In this document: one piece after another, positions 11,115 to 20,974 of the stretch
Position numbering within the stretch: the first letter of the stretch is position 1
Layout: each line of letters opens with the position of its first letter
From: Emergomyces orientalis
Taxonomy: Eukaryota > Ascomycota > Eurotiomycetes > Onygenales > Ajellomycetaceae
NCBI GenBank assembly: GCA_002110485.1
Contig: MOWL01000067.1
Coordinates: forward strand, 4,154,001 to 4,218,000
Length of the DNA: 64,000 bases
Direction: 5' to 3'
Notes under the pieces: model-generated
The model's database searches: none
Told to the model about the DNA's origin: nothing
What the model saw: only the letters and a program-made list of their open reading frames with translations
Position numbers and translations under genes: made by a program

Positions 11115-12562
11115 CGGACCAGAGGTGCAATTTTTGCAGGGGCCAGGTCAATATATTTACCAAAATTGGCAGATCCTCCAGCAGTTTCTCGAGGGTTACT
11201 TGCATGGCTGCCACAATTACGCAGCTCGCAATCGAAAAGTCAAATTCGAGATACGTTTCCCTGCGGTGAACACCTCGCTAATCGCATGACGATCGATGTG
11301 CACTCCGTAACGAATTGGCGGTGGGATATCTGATACTTTTTATCCTCGGCTTGCTGACTGTTGGTCCACGTATTATTGCAGGACTTGCGGGGTCGCTTCC
11401 TGTTCGTTTTGCCCCTTTTCTTTCAACATATCTCAGCCTCGGTCTCGGGTGACAAACTAGTGGCAGACAACTGTGCTTCAGAGACGCTTTAATGCTTCTA
11501 ATGGTTCCGAATATTGACTTGGTTGGTTTAGCTACTGGTTCAATTCTTGCCACAAATTGATGGTTTCTTTGCTTTTTCCGTCTCCGCTAATAATTCTTGC
11601 ATGGTCGATGGCTGAGCACCGCTGATATGCAGGAAGTAAACTCCACTTGACAAACATGCAAAGGGCAACAGGACAAAGATCCGATGAAATGGAGCTTGTA
11701 TCCCCAATGTTCAAGCTTGTGGATATTCAAACGAATTTTGATCTATTTGAACTCCAGTGAATGGGTGTCAAACTCATTTTTAGCGCCAATGCTCCTCGTC
11801 CGGTGGCGTCGGAGCTAATAGACCGACTATTTTTTCTTCTCACATTCCCCGGAGCCCTGACACGCCTATCTCACATTCTCAGTCTCGTCGCCCTAAATCC
11901 CAGGTGGCAAAATGTTCGAATTTGAACAAGCAATTCTCAGGCTATCATCATTCTGATTCGGTGATCTATCATGCATATCACGTACTAAAACGGACCATAT
12001 CGCTGGCACTTCTGAGCCAACGCTAATAATTGGTCAATCGGAGATCGCGGCTGCTAAGCCAGCTTGATGTTGTCATTCTGGCCCATCAGTTGCAAACCCT
12101 TACCATTGATTGCATGGCACCAAAGACTGCAAGGATTAGTGTCAGATCGATCAGGCCCAGGTACACGCCTGATAGATTTTTAGATTTCGATCTACTGTTT
12201 ATATGTAGCGGAGGGGACGACAAAATTTAGACTGGGCCGGTCCTTGTGGAGTTTTTGTACTCAAGAATATGTGAATCATTGATCGCCAGTTTTGTTGTAC
12301 AGAGTACAGATTCACCGTCGCATTCACCACGACAGTCTGTTTTCAGGCACGTTGTGTTATCAGGAGGCACTCTCAATGTGGATTATTATAGTCACGGCGA
12401 TACCACGAGCGACGCCCAATTCCTCCCTTGATCCTCTTCAATCGATATAAGAAACTTCCTTGATCATACCTTCTATAACTTACATTGAAGGATCAAGATC
12501 AATTTCAACCTGGTAAGCCACAGCAGAAGAGAAGAAGAGAAGAAGATAAACCCAATCTAGTT

Positions 12563-13513
12563 ATGCAGCGCATTGACGATCGGCTTGCTCGCCATAACCT
12601 GAAGCTTTCCTCAAGCGAAGCACTGCTTTCACGCAGGTACAGGCGTTCAATAACGGCTGGAATGGAGCCTTCAGAGCTTTCGATTGTTACCGTCCAGCTC
12701 TCCGCATCTAAAGGAGAATACCCATCTCGAACCGGACCACCACAGACGACCAACATCAGATTCGCCGACTCCCTGCCCGTTAGACGCCCCGATAAGCCAC
12801 GCACACGGTTAGAGAATCCGTACGGTCCTCCGAGACCTCAACACAATCCGCACCCTCACGCCCAGTCTATGATTATGAAGAAATCAAGGAGCTTCACCCC
12901 ACCATCGATTCCTACTGACTTATCTTCCCGAAGTATTACACCCTCTCCATCGGGATCCCCGAAGCCACTACCTTCCTACTCGCAAGAGCCAGTCAAAAAT
13001 AGGTCATACCAGATGAACGGGTACAACAAACCCTCTCCCCCACTGCCAGTTGCAAGCGATGCCAGCAGCAGCGCAAGTGCTAGCAGCACCAACAGCAGTA
13101 GAAATAGCAGCACCAGCACCCAGGTTACAGAACCTGCATTCAAAGACGAAAACGAAAGCCAATGCCAAACGCCAACCGTAAAAGTAATCGCACCAGAGTC
13201 GCCCCCCAATGACAATAAACCAGCTTCCCAAAAGCAGCCACGGCTGAAGAAAAACCTCATCCCACCCCTCACCAAAGTACATTTCTCCTGCTACCAATCC
13301 CACCGCTACTTCGCAGCCTCAAATAACGTCATCTACCCCGTGCCATGCATGACATGTCTAAATGACGACCAGCTGATCCGCTGGCGATGTACATTCTGCT
13401 GTCTGCGGATCTGCGGGGAATGCATGCAGACGATGCAGAAATGTAAGAGGCGCTCGCTCAAGGAACTAATGGAATGTCTCGTGGCGGCGCTGGAGAGTGC
13501 TGAGAGCACATGA
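12563..13513 (+). CDS. unknown protein with Ser/Pro-rich body and Cys-rich (zinc-binding-like) C-terminus
   Basis: The first ATG in the long open frame is 12563 (ATG CAG CGC), giving 316 residues; the frame is open further upstream but without ATG. The central part is low-complexity (Pro, Ser, Asn; a Ser/Ala/Thr run near residues 160-185) and is probably disordered. The last 75 residues look folded: CMTC, then WRCTFC, CLRIC and GECM, a spacing that could hold two metal ions. I do not recognise the family. A zinc-binding or protein-interaction role is inferred from the cysteines only. There is no signal peptide or membrane helix. An upstream exon carrying the true start is possible because the frame stays open back to 12485. 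Confidence 0.65.
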   Translation: MQRIDDRLARHNLKLSSSEALLSRRYRRSITAGMEPSELSIVTVQLSASKGEYPSRTGPPQTTNIRFADSLPVRRPDKPRTRLENPYGPPRPQHNPHPHAQSMIMKKSRSFTPPSIPTDLSSRSITPSPSGSPKPLPSYSQEPVKNRSYQMNGYNKPSPPLPVASDASSSASASSTNSSRNSSTSTQVTEPAFKDENESQCQTPTVKVIAPESPPNDNKPASQKQPRLKKNLIPPLTKVHFSCYQSHRYFAASNNVIYPVPCMTCLNDDQLIRWRCTFCCLRICGECMQTMQKCKRRSLKELMECLVAALESAEST

Positions 13514-14676
13514 AACAATTCTACCTCTCTCTTGGTTTATTTCTTTTTTTGATTTTCCTTCACCCCTTTCTTTTTGTGTGTGTTATGACTTTGGCAACTT
13601 ATTTTTATTGCCTGTCCGTTAATGGGTCACTGATTATTACCCAATTAATCCGTTCGGGAGCTGAAAAGGGAGGGGAGCTAGAAAGCACTGCAGAAGCGGG
13701 AAAAAGTGTAGGGCCTGTTTGTGGGTTGGAACCGGGTCAAAGCATCGGTGATGAGGGCAAACGTGAGCCATCCCTTCTTCAATAGCCCCATATGGTTTTG
13801 CTTGGATTTACTTTTCTTCTCGAGGAGGGTGTTTGTTGGCGTTTGGCGATCAGTGGATCCTGTGGAAGAACGCATGGCGTGAGTATGTATAACTGCGCAC
13901 ATCGATTGCCGTTGCTGTCAAAAAGGTTTAATATTTGCCTTACTTTATTCCCATAATAGGTGGATTTTTGTTTCTCAGTGGCCTTCATATTTTCCCATTC
14001 CATACATGCCTTTCATAGGTACTGGGCCTTTATTTTAAAAATGTATTCCCTTATATACCCTCTTCCATTCGTTGCTACTTTTTGTTTGCTGAGTATTAAT
14101 ATGTTCTTTTACATTCCCCGTCTTCAACTACCTAGGTAGTCGCCGCTTCCAAATATTTAAAGCCTAGTATAATATAATTTAATAGCTTGGTACATATATG
14201 ATAGGTTTCCCAGCCCATACCATTTTCTTTGTTCCAATATTCTCCTCCTTCACCTTCTCCAATTGAGAAAAAACGGGGCCATGTTAAATCAACACGACAC
14301 TTGGATGAGGAGCCGCTGGATGAAAAGGTCAAAATATCGACAGAGTTTTCATACCTACCTAACTTTGAAATACACTTTCTCATCTACTTTATTTATTCTC
14401 TGTCTGATGTCATGATTGTTTCCCGCATCCAAGAAAGGGTTTCGTATTTTCTCACTCCACAACGCCGACATGAAACATCGCAAAAACCTAACCTATGTCT
14501 GGGAACATATAAAGGGGCAACTCCAAAACATCCAGCTACAACGACTTCTAAATCATAATATACAACGCACATGAACTAATTCGACCGGGCGCTTTCCCCC
14601 TTTCCTCGACACTTTTTAAAACACTGAACACTGACAGCATCCAGGCAGTTCCTGCTAAACGTGAAACATAATAATC
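13514..14676. other. intergenic spacer
   Basis: About 1.16 kb between two plus-strand genes. It begins with a T-rich stretch (probable 3' UTR) and contains a perfect 14-bp palindrome at 14127-14140 (ACTACCTAGGTAGT). Nothing here looks coding. Confidence 0.5.
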
Positions 14677-15393
14677 ATGCCATCTGACAGCAAGACTAGC
14701 GGCAGTGGAGCAAAGGTACATGTCGTGTGCCTACCCCCACCCCCTTTCGCCAGATGACATTCAATGTATGAAAAAGTGATGCTTCGGATCTAACTGAATT
14801 GCAGGCCAGTGGGAACAGCGAAAGTGATACGAAGTATGTATTCAAATTCTAGGTCGATATACATGTGCATGTATACAAGTGGGAGCATTGCATCCTCTGA
14901 CCCCTTTCCCGTACTTCTCGCGTATGACGATACATACATATATACATCTTGTCCTTTGGCTACCGTGTCTCCTGTCTAGAACGAACAGGTAGGACAGTGA
15001 AGGCTGCTGGATGCTGTATATGTGGCACCCGCCGTCCCATTTAAAACCATGCCCCCACATATACACAAGAGGCAGAAACAAGGCCTATAGATTTTCTTCA
15101 TACTTCCCTATTCAAGTTTGCTTCCAACCTTGGAGCTCTTTCGATCCTTTCCATTCCCTGACAAGCACATTACTCACATGCTCAACTCCAAAATTCTCCT
15201 GGGCAGGGCCAGTACCTCCAATCCGAGCGTTCCTAGCAGGAACCAATGCGCCAAGAGAGGATGGGGAAGTCGGAAAAACTTCCAATATTCCTATATGCTT
15301 GGCTTGGATCCCGACAGCATCGAAGAAGGGAATGAACTCTTAGACGCAATGATTCAGCAGGAGGCGGAGATGATGAAAGGGGAAAAGCACTGA
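14677..15393 (+). CDS. small conserved-looking protein of 84 residues, three exons
   Basis: Exons 14677-14715, 14805-14833 and 15207-15393 join in phase (13 codons; then 29 nt; the split Lys codon is completed at 15207) to give 84 residues ending at TGA. The N-terminal half is Ser/Gly/Thr-rich and disordered. The C-terminal half carries a compact block, GWGSRKNFQYSYMLGLDP, followed by an acidic helix (DSIEEGNELLDAMI). This pattern resembles small uncharacterised fungal proteins, but I cannot name a function. Intron 2 is long for this organism (373 bp), so an extra exon is possible. The mariner element was inserted only about 100 bp after the stop codon, in the 3' UTR or terminator. Confidence 0.55.
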
Positions 15394-15497
15394 TTTGAGG
15401 TAACACAATGATATAAAAGACGGAATGCAGTTAGGACGCAACATCTCTGTGATATACGATTGAATAATTCGATGAGGGAAGAAGATGGACGGATTTA

Positions 15498-15661
15498 TTG
15501 TGGCGGATGAATTGCTTGCGAAAACGGATTTCCCCAGCCACCCCTAGAATATTCATAACAAAACACTGCAAAAATAGCCATAATATCCATGTTTTTCTAT
15601 AATCATTCAAATAACATTCAAATCATTCAAATTAACATGTTTTTCATATCTTTATCATCAA
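15498..15661 (+). repeat. left terminal inverted repeat of mariner element
   Basis: These 164 bp match the reverse complement of 37494-37657 with only about eight differences, all transitions. The outer half keeps several CpG and CpC sites. It contains GATTTCCCCAGCCACCCC and AT-rich subterminal direct repeats of the type AATCATTCAAA, which could be transposase binding sites. Confidence 0.9.
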
Positions 15662-15662
15662 T

Positions 15663-16798
15663 ATGTCATCTCAACTCAATGATTTCACAACCAATGAGAT
15701 CGTATGTCTTCTAAAGAATGATTATATACCAGCCGAGATCGCACGCAGCATTGACTGCCACCTGGCCACTGTATATTGAATTCAATGAAATCTTTGCTGC
15801 TTTGACACTGCTAGAAGCCCACATTCAACCTGCGGAGTAAAGCCAAAGATCACAGCAGATATCATGTCTGAATTAAAGAACTTTTTTGCTGTGTATTCAA
15901 CTGTGTATTGTGATGAGACTGTCTTCTTTGTAAAGAATGAATTTGACATTGATATTCATTCACATTCAATATCTAGAATATTGAAGAAACTGAATTTGAC
16001 ACAGAAGAAAATGATCAATATTGCAATTAAATATCATTTATAGAATCTACTAATTCATTGATTATATTGTATAGATTGAACCTGTAGTCACTCAATGTAA
16101 TGAAGAACTTCAAGCTGAATAACTGATTCAACTCATTCAGTATTTATCTGATCAACTCATATTTTTGGATGAGAGTGCTGTGAATAAACATACAGTGAAT
16201 CAACAATATGAATGATCAAGCAGAGAATTTCTCTGTTGTGTGAGAAGGCTCTGTACACATTCTCAAAGATAATTAATATTATCTACAATAACTGTCAATG
16301 AATATCTTGATTATGATATATATCAGAAGTTCTACAATACTGAGAGATTCAATGAATTTGTACACATTCAAATACTGCTCAAATGCCAGCAAGATTATCA
16401 CTACTTAGTAATGAATAATTATAATACTTATTGATCTCAGAAACTGCAAGATCTTTGCAATGAAGTCAGCATTGAACTTTTATTTTTATCATTTTACTCA
16501 CTGAATTATAATTCTATAGAGAAGTCTTTTCACATGTTGAAAAAGTGAATAAAAAGATATAGAGATCAGTTAAATACTGAGTTTGAAAAAGATTTTGAAG
16601 CTTTTCTGCATCATGCAGTTCAGAACTTCATGAAAGAGAATAATACAAGAGAATATTTCAGATCAGCTCATATAGAATAGTATGATAATAACTAGAAAGA
16701 TTCAGATTGCAATTTAATGAACTATAATACAGAATTGAAAGTAGAAGCAGTAGAAGATCTACTTTCATCACTATACACAGTGAATAAAGATGATTTGA
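15663..16798 (+). pseudogene. Tc1/mariner DDE transposase, N-terminal and catalytic part, point-mutated
   Basis: The frame opens with ATG just inside the left repeat. A helix-turn-helix N-terminus is visible (IVCLLKNDYIPAEIARSID), then SISRILKKLNLTQKK, then a DDE region. The second catalytic Asp is changed (LVMNN where VMDN is expected), and the third acidic residue is kept in YNSIEKSFHMLK. Many codons are now TGA, TAG or TAA, consistent with TGG or CGA to TGA transitions; no frameshift is evident. The family cuts and pastes the element between its terminal repeats at TA sites. The frame does not end here: it resumes at 25425 and again at 36021 after two retrotransposon insertions. Confidence 0.85.
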
Positions 16799-16805
16799 TT
16801 TAAAT

Positions 16806-17840
16806 GTGAAAGAATTAGATTTTGAACAACTATATTCATGGAAAAAGTCTCTGAATTCATTGATTGATATAGATATTAGTGAATTATCTAAAGAAAATGA
16901 GCAAGAAAGACATTTAAAACAGCTTGAAATTATAAATAATACTCTGATTATCTATACTGATGGATCAAAAAATGATACTTCAAATAATTTGAAAGCTGGT
17001 ATAGTATATACAAGAAACAAAGATATATACTTCATCAATTCATGGAACCTGGGTCAAGAAATGGAAGTATTTGATGCAGAAGTATATGCAATAATGCAAG
17101 CATTTAAAATGACAATGAGTCAATTGACAAGAAATTCAGATATCAATGAGATATGAATTTATTCAGACAGTCAAGCAGCTTTGAAAAGATTTCAAAAAAA
17201 CAAGATTCAAGAAAATCAAATACATATTGAAACTGTATATCAATTGATTAAAAGAATAAGAAAATTAAAAGATATATAAATTCATTTGCACTGGGTCCCA
17301 GCTCATATGAATATAAAAGGAAATGAACTAGCTGATGAAGCTGCAAAAAAGAGCACAGAAATTGAGTTAGTGAAAAAACAGAAAATATCTTGAACATTTA
17401 TAAAAAGAAAAGTAAAAGAGAAATGCTTAAAAGATTGAAATTTAAATTGAGAAACTCAAAAACAAAAACTAAGTATCAAATACTTGATTTTTGAAATAAA
17501 ATCAAAGTGAAAAGCATGCTCTATTAAATGCAAAAAGAAAATCTTTTCTTCAATAATTCAATTGAAGCTTGATCATGGATACTTTGACTTCTATTTTAAG
17601 AAATTTGGAATTGAGAGACCTCAAAACTGTGATATATATAATTGTTTGAAAGATTCAGAACATTTATTGATAAATTGCTTAAAAAACTCTGTTATTAGAA
17701 ATGATTTGAAAAGAAAATATGATATAGATCAAATAAATATGAGATTTCTGTTTCAAACTGAAACAGATATCAAATATTTAATAAATTATATCATAGAAAC
17801 AGATATTGCAACAAGAAAAAAACAACAACTAGATATATAA
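16806..17840 (+). pseudogene. LINE C ORF2 remnant: RNase H domain and C-terminal zinc motif
   Basis: The RNase H signature can be followed: IIYTDGSKND, then EVFDAEVYAI, then YSDSQAALK, then WVPAHMNIKGNELADEA. A terminal region aligns with the Cys/His motif of LINE A. The amino-acid sequence is clearly diverged from LINE A, perhaps half identical by eye. At least six in-frame stops, mostly TGA at former Trp codons, make it a pseudogene. The reverse transcriptase and endonuclease parts were lost by 5' truncation, as is usual for target-primed insertion. Confidence 0.8.
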
Positions 17841-18091
17841 TAAATATAATTTAAATCAATTTATTATAAATATTCTTTGAGAAATTTTCTATATTAGTTC
17901 ATTCTTTTAATTTTCTTTGTATTATCTTCAACTTTGAGTTTATTTTTAAAAAAATGTTTTAGTATTAAATTGTATCATCTTTTATTTTTGAATGTGTCTC
18001 TTATTCTGGGCTGGAATTACTGTAATGGCAAGTGACAAAAAGTTACATGTATTTAGATATAGTTTACACAGAATCTGCTCATGAAGTTATT

Positions 18092-18660
18092 CAAAAAACG
18101 CTTTCCCCCGAACCAGCCCAATTCTTCGAATTAGAAGACGAAAAGACATCCATTTGAAAGCTCTTGTTTAAGAAAGCAATTTATTCACTTTTTATTAAAA
18201 TTGAGCGCGAGTTGGTGAAGCTATTGAGGAAAACGTGTTTGCAACCCCTAAGGGGAAAGAAAATCACACTTCATCACATAACATCATCAGTTTCGGCCCA
18301 ATTTACATAGAATTTTGATAGAAGCTAGAACAAACCAGATATTACAACTGTCTCAATTTTGAATTCATTCCGACCATCTCTTTCTGAACAATTCATTGTC
18401 AAAACCTGCGTGAAAACTCTGATTGATTTTCATGTTCCTTTGCACCAGTGCCAAGTCTTTTCCCTGTACCGCCCTACCTCGCCCGGCAGAAAAGTGACAA
18501 AAAAATACCTCAGCACAGATCACACGTGACCTACCCTTCAATCAGAAATTCCCCGGAACCTACCCTCTCTACAAAACGGAACGAGAAAAAGTGGAAATAT
18601 CAGTGTTTAAAAAAATAGCTTGGTCCCTGCAAGTAATATATATACATACTTGTATATATA
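18092..18660 (+). repeat. LINE A 5' UTR segment, duplicated at 25623-26172
   Basis: A segment of about 560 bp beginning CAAAAAACGCTTTCCCCCG recurs in direct orientation at 25623. The second copy differs almost only by C-to-T and G-to-A changes. It is GC-richer than the ORFs and is the probable internal promoter region. The direct repeats flank LINE A copy 1 but are not LTRs, because each begins its own insertion with its own target duplication. Confidence 0.8.
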
Positions 18661-19378
18661 TATATTATTATATAAGAAAATAGTACAGATTTAGTCTGTT
18701 GATTCTTCATTTGCATACTCATCTGTGTGACTTAATAAATTACATTTATTAAGAGCTATCTAGTAAAATATATGAGATTAATTTGAATAGAAAAGGAAAT
18801 CTATTCAGTATTAATTCATATTGATATTTCAGGAATACAATCTTGATTTGAGGTGGGGCCTATTTCAAGCAGAAATTTTGAGAAGCTTTTTAAATTGAAA
18901 AAGACAAAATTTGCAAGAGTTAGAGTGTTTTTCTTGATTTAGCTCTGAGTAAATAAATCAAGAAAATTCTACACAAATTCATATTTCTTTACTTCAGTGA
19001 CTGATTCAGTTTTTGAAAATAATCTCAATTTTGAGCTGCATACTTGATATGTGGGGAGAAGTTTAGAATATTGAATATTTCTGAATAGTTTTTATCAATT
19101 TCTCCGCAAAAAATTGATTTATTTTGTCAGTTTTTCTTTCAAAAACTGTCATTTCAATTGAATAATTTATTATTCATTGAAATCAATTCTTTTCTCTTCA
19201 TTTTGTAGCACAAGAAAGAAGTCTGTGAAGATTTAATTGATTTATCTTTAAAAATCAATATTAGTTTATTAGATTCTCTTGAAAAATCTAATCTAGATAC
19301 TATTTCTAGTAGAAAAAATAGCAAAAATCTGAGAATACTATTTAATTTGACTAATTATCTAATATACTCAAAGAAATC

Positions 19379-20941
19379 ATGAATAACTCACCTCAATCTG
19401 TGAACATGATGACTCCATGCAAAAATAGAAATAATTTCATAGAAACTGTTTCTGAAATTGAGATTTTGAAGAAAAGAAAAAAAGAAGAAATAGACAGACA
19501 CAAAGTAGATGAAGTGAAAAATCTACAAAAAATAGCTGATGAGCTATATAAACAGTGCATGTATGAAGAAAATGAAGAAATTCTTCTTATTCTGCATTCA
19601 CAAGCAAGACAACTGAATGAAATTATTAAGTTTAAACTTAATATTTCTTCAAATCTGAAGATAGTTTTGAAAAAAACTGAAAAATCTGTATCTCAAAAAA
19701 TCTCTTCTGAATCTCTTTCAAAAGAAAACACTGAAAATGAGACAAAAACCTACGCTCAAGCTCTCAATAGCTCACAAAATATTGAAAAAGAAAAACAGCT
19801 GAAAAAAGCAGAAAAAATTTTCTCATTAGTTGAGAAAAAAGAACAAAGAAAAGCTCAAAAAGAGATTAAATTTCTTGAATCAAAAAAACAGAGACTGATT
19901 TTAAAAGTTAGTGATAGAGCTATCTTTGAAAAATCTATTCTAAATGATTCTAAGTTCATTTTTGAACTTAGAAACAAAATCAATCAAAACTTTCATTTTG
20001 AAACTCAAAATGAAGAATTCAAGCCAGTTATCTCATCAATTGAAACCTCTTTTCTGGGAAATTCAATTGTAATTACTGCTATGCCAGATTTCAGCTCTGA
20101 ATATCTAATTCAAAATGAAAACTGCTGGAAAGAGATAGTTCAAAAAGCTCTCTCTATTGAAGTTTCATGTGAAAAAGATGAGAAATGGGGAAAATTTGTA
20201 TTACATGATATTCCAGTTGAAATCTTTGATCATGAAGAAGGCATGATAAATTTGAAAGAAGAAATTGAAATATATAATTCAATTTCTTTGAAAAAAACCC
20301 CAATTTGGCTCAATTCTTATGAGCAAAGACAAAGAAATCAAAATGCTTCAGTTTTAATTACTACAAATACAATAGAACAGTCAAAACGACAGTATATTGT
20401 AATTGCAGGATTGAAAATGAAAGTATTTGAATTCAAAGATTCAAGAGAGAATATTAAATCTCAAATTCAATGCTCAAACTGTCAGAAACATGGACACTTT
20501 GCAAATACTTGTAAAAGAAATTCTAAATGTCAGTTTTGTGCTTTAGATCACAAAACAAATGAACATTCTTGCAACACATGTAGAAAAATAGGTGAAATCT
20601 GCAATCACACTGAAATCAAATGCAGTAATTGCTATGAAAAGCACACATCTATTTCAAAAGATTGTATTTTCATTTTAAAGAAAAAGTCTTTCAATAAAGA
20701 TGTGAAATGGAGAAAAGAAACTCAAAATACAGAGAAAATAGATAAAACTACAAAAAGAAGAAATTCTCAAATGTCTATTTCTTCTGAGTCAAATTCTTTT
20801 TCAAAAAATAGACAGATCTTAAACCCTGTTACACCTATAAAAATGAGAAAAGATAAAGAAAATCTCATTTCTATGAAAGCAGTAGAAGTTCCAGCTCTGA
20901 ATACAGATAATAGATATAATCTATTACCTGATTCAGAATAA
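19379..20941 (+). CDS. LINE A ORF1: gag-like RNA-binding protein, intact
   Basis: 520 residues, starting at ATG and ending in TAA. The first 170 residues are Lys/Glu-rich and strongly helical, consistent with a coiled coil for self-assembly. The C-terminal third holds CCHC-type knuckles: CSNCQKHGHFANTC, then CQFCALDH, CNTC and CSNCYEKH, the arrangement of I/jockey/Tad-type ORF1 proteins that coat the element RNA. Codon use is extremely AT-rich, unlike the flanking host genes. It ends 33 bp before the ORF2 start. No damage is visible. Confidence 0.85.
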   Translation: MNNSPQSVNMMTPCKNRNNFIETVSEIEILKKRKKEEIDRHKVDEVKNLQKIADELYKQCMYEENEEILLILHSQARQLNEIIKFKLNISSNLKIVLKKTEKSVSQKISSESLSKENTENETKTYAQALNSSQNIEKEKQLKKAEKIFSLVEKKEQRKAQKEIKFLESKKQRLILKVSDRAIFEKSILNDSKFIFELRNKINQNFHFETQNEEFKPVISSIETSFLGNSIVITAMPDFSSEYLIQNENCWKEIVQKALSIEVSCEKDEKWGKFVLHDIPVEIFDHEEGMINLKEEIEIYNSISLKKTPIWLNSYEQRQRNQNASVLITTNTIEQSKRQYIVIAGLKMKVFEFKDSRENIKSQIQCSNCQKHGHFANTCKRNSKCQFCALDHKTNEHSCNTCRKIGEICNHTEIKCSNCYEKHTSISKDCIFILKKKSFNKDVKWRKETQNTEKIDKTTKRRNSQMSISSESNSFSKNRQILNPVTPIKMRKDKENLISMKAVEVPALNTDNRYNLLPDSE

Positions 20942-20974
20942 AAGAAACACAGCTTCAATTTATTCCTTTTGTAC

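Larger units (their letters stand above)
10464..12562. other. 2.1-kb intergenic region between divergent genes
   Basis: This long spacer separates the minus-strand coiled-coil gene from the plus-strand Cys-rich protein gene. Short frames occur, up to about 150 codons at 10881-11333, but none shows a family motif. Two abutting inverted repeats at 11058-11114 are listed separately. The proximal 12.4-12.5 kb part is the likely promoter and 5' UTR of the next gene. Confidence 0.5.

Noticed and set aside
10881..11333. 150-codon plus-strand frame
   Set aside because: No family motif, no convincing start context, and it runs through the hairpin block; probably chance.
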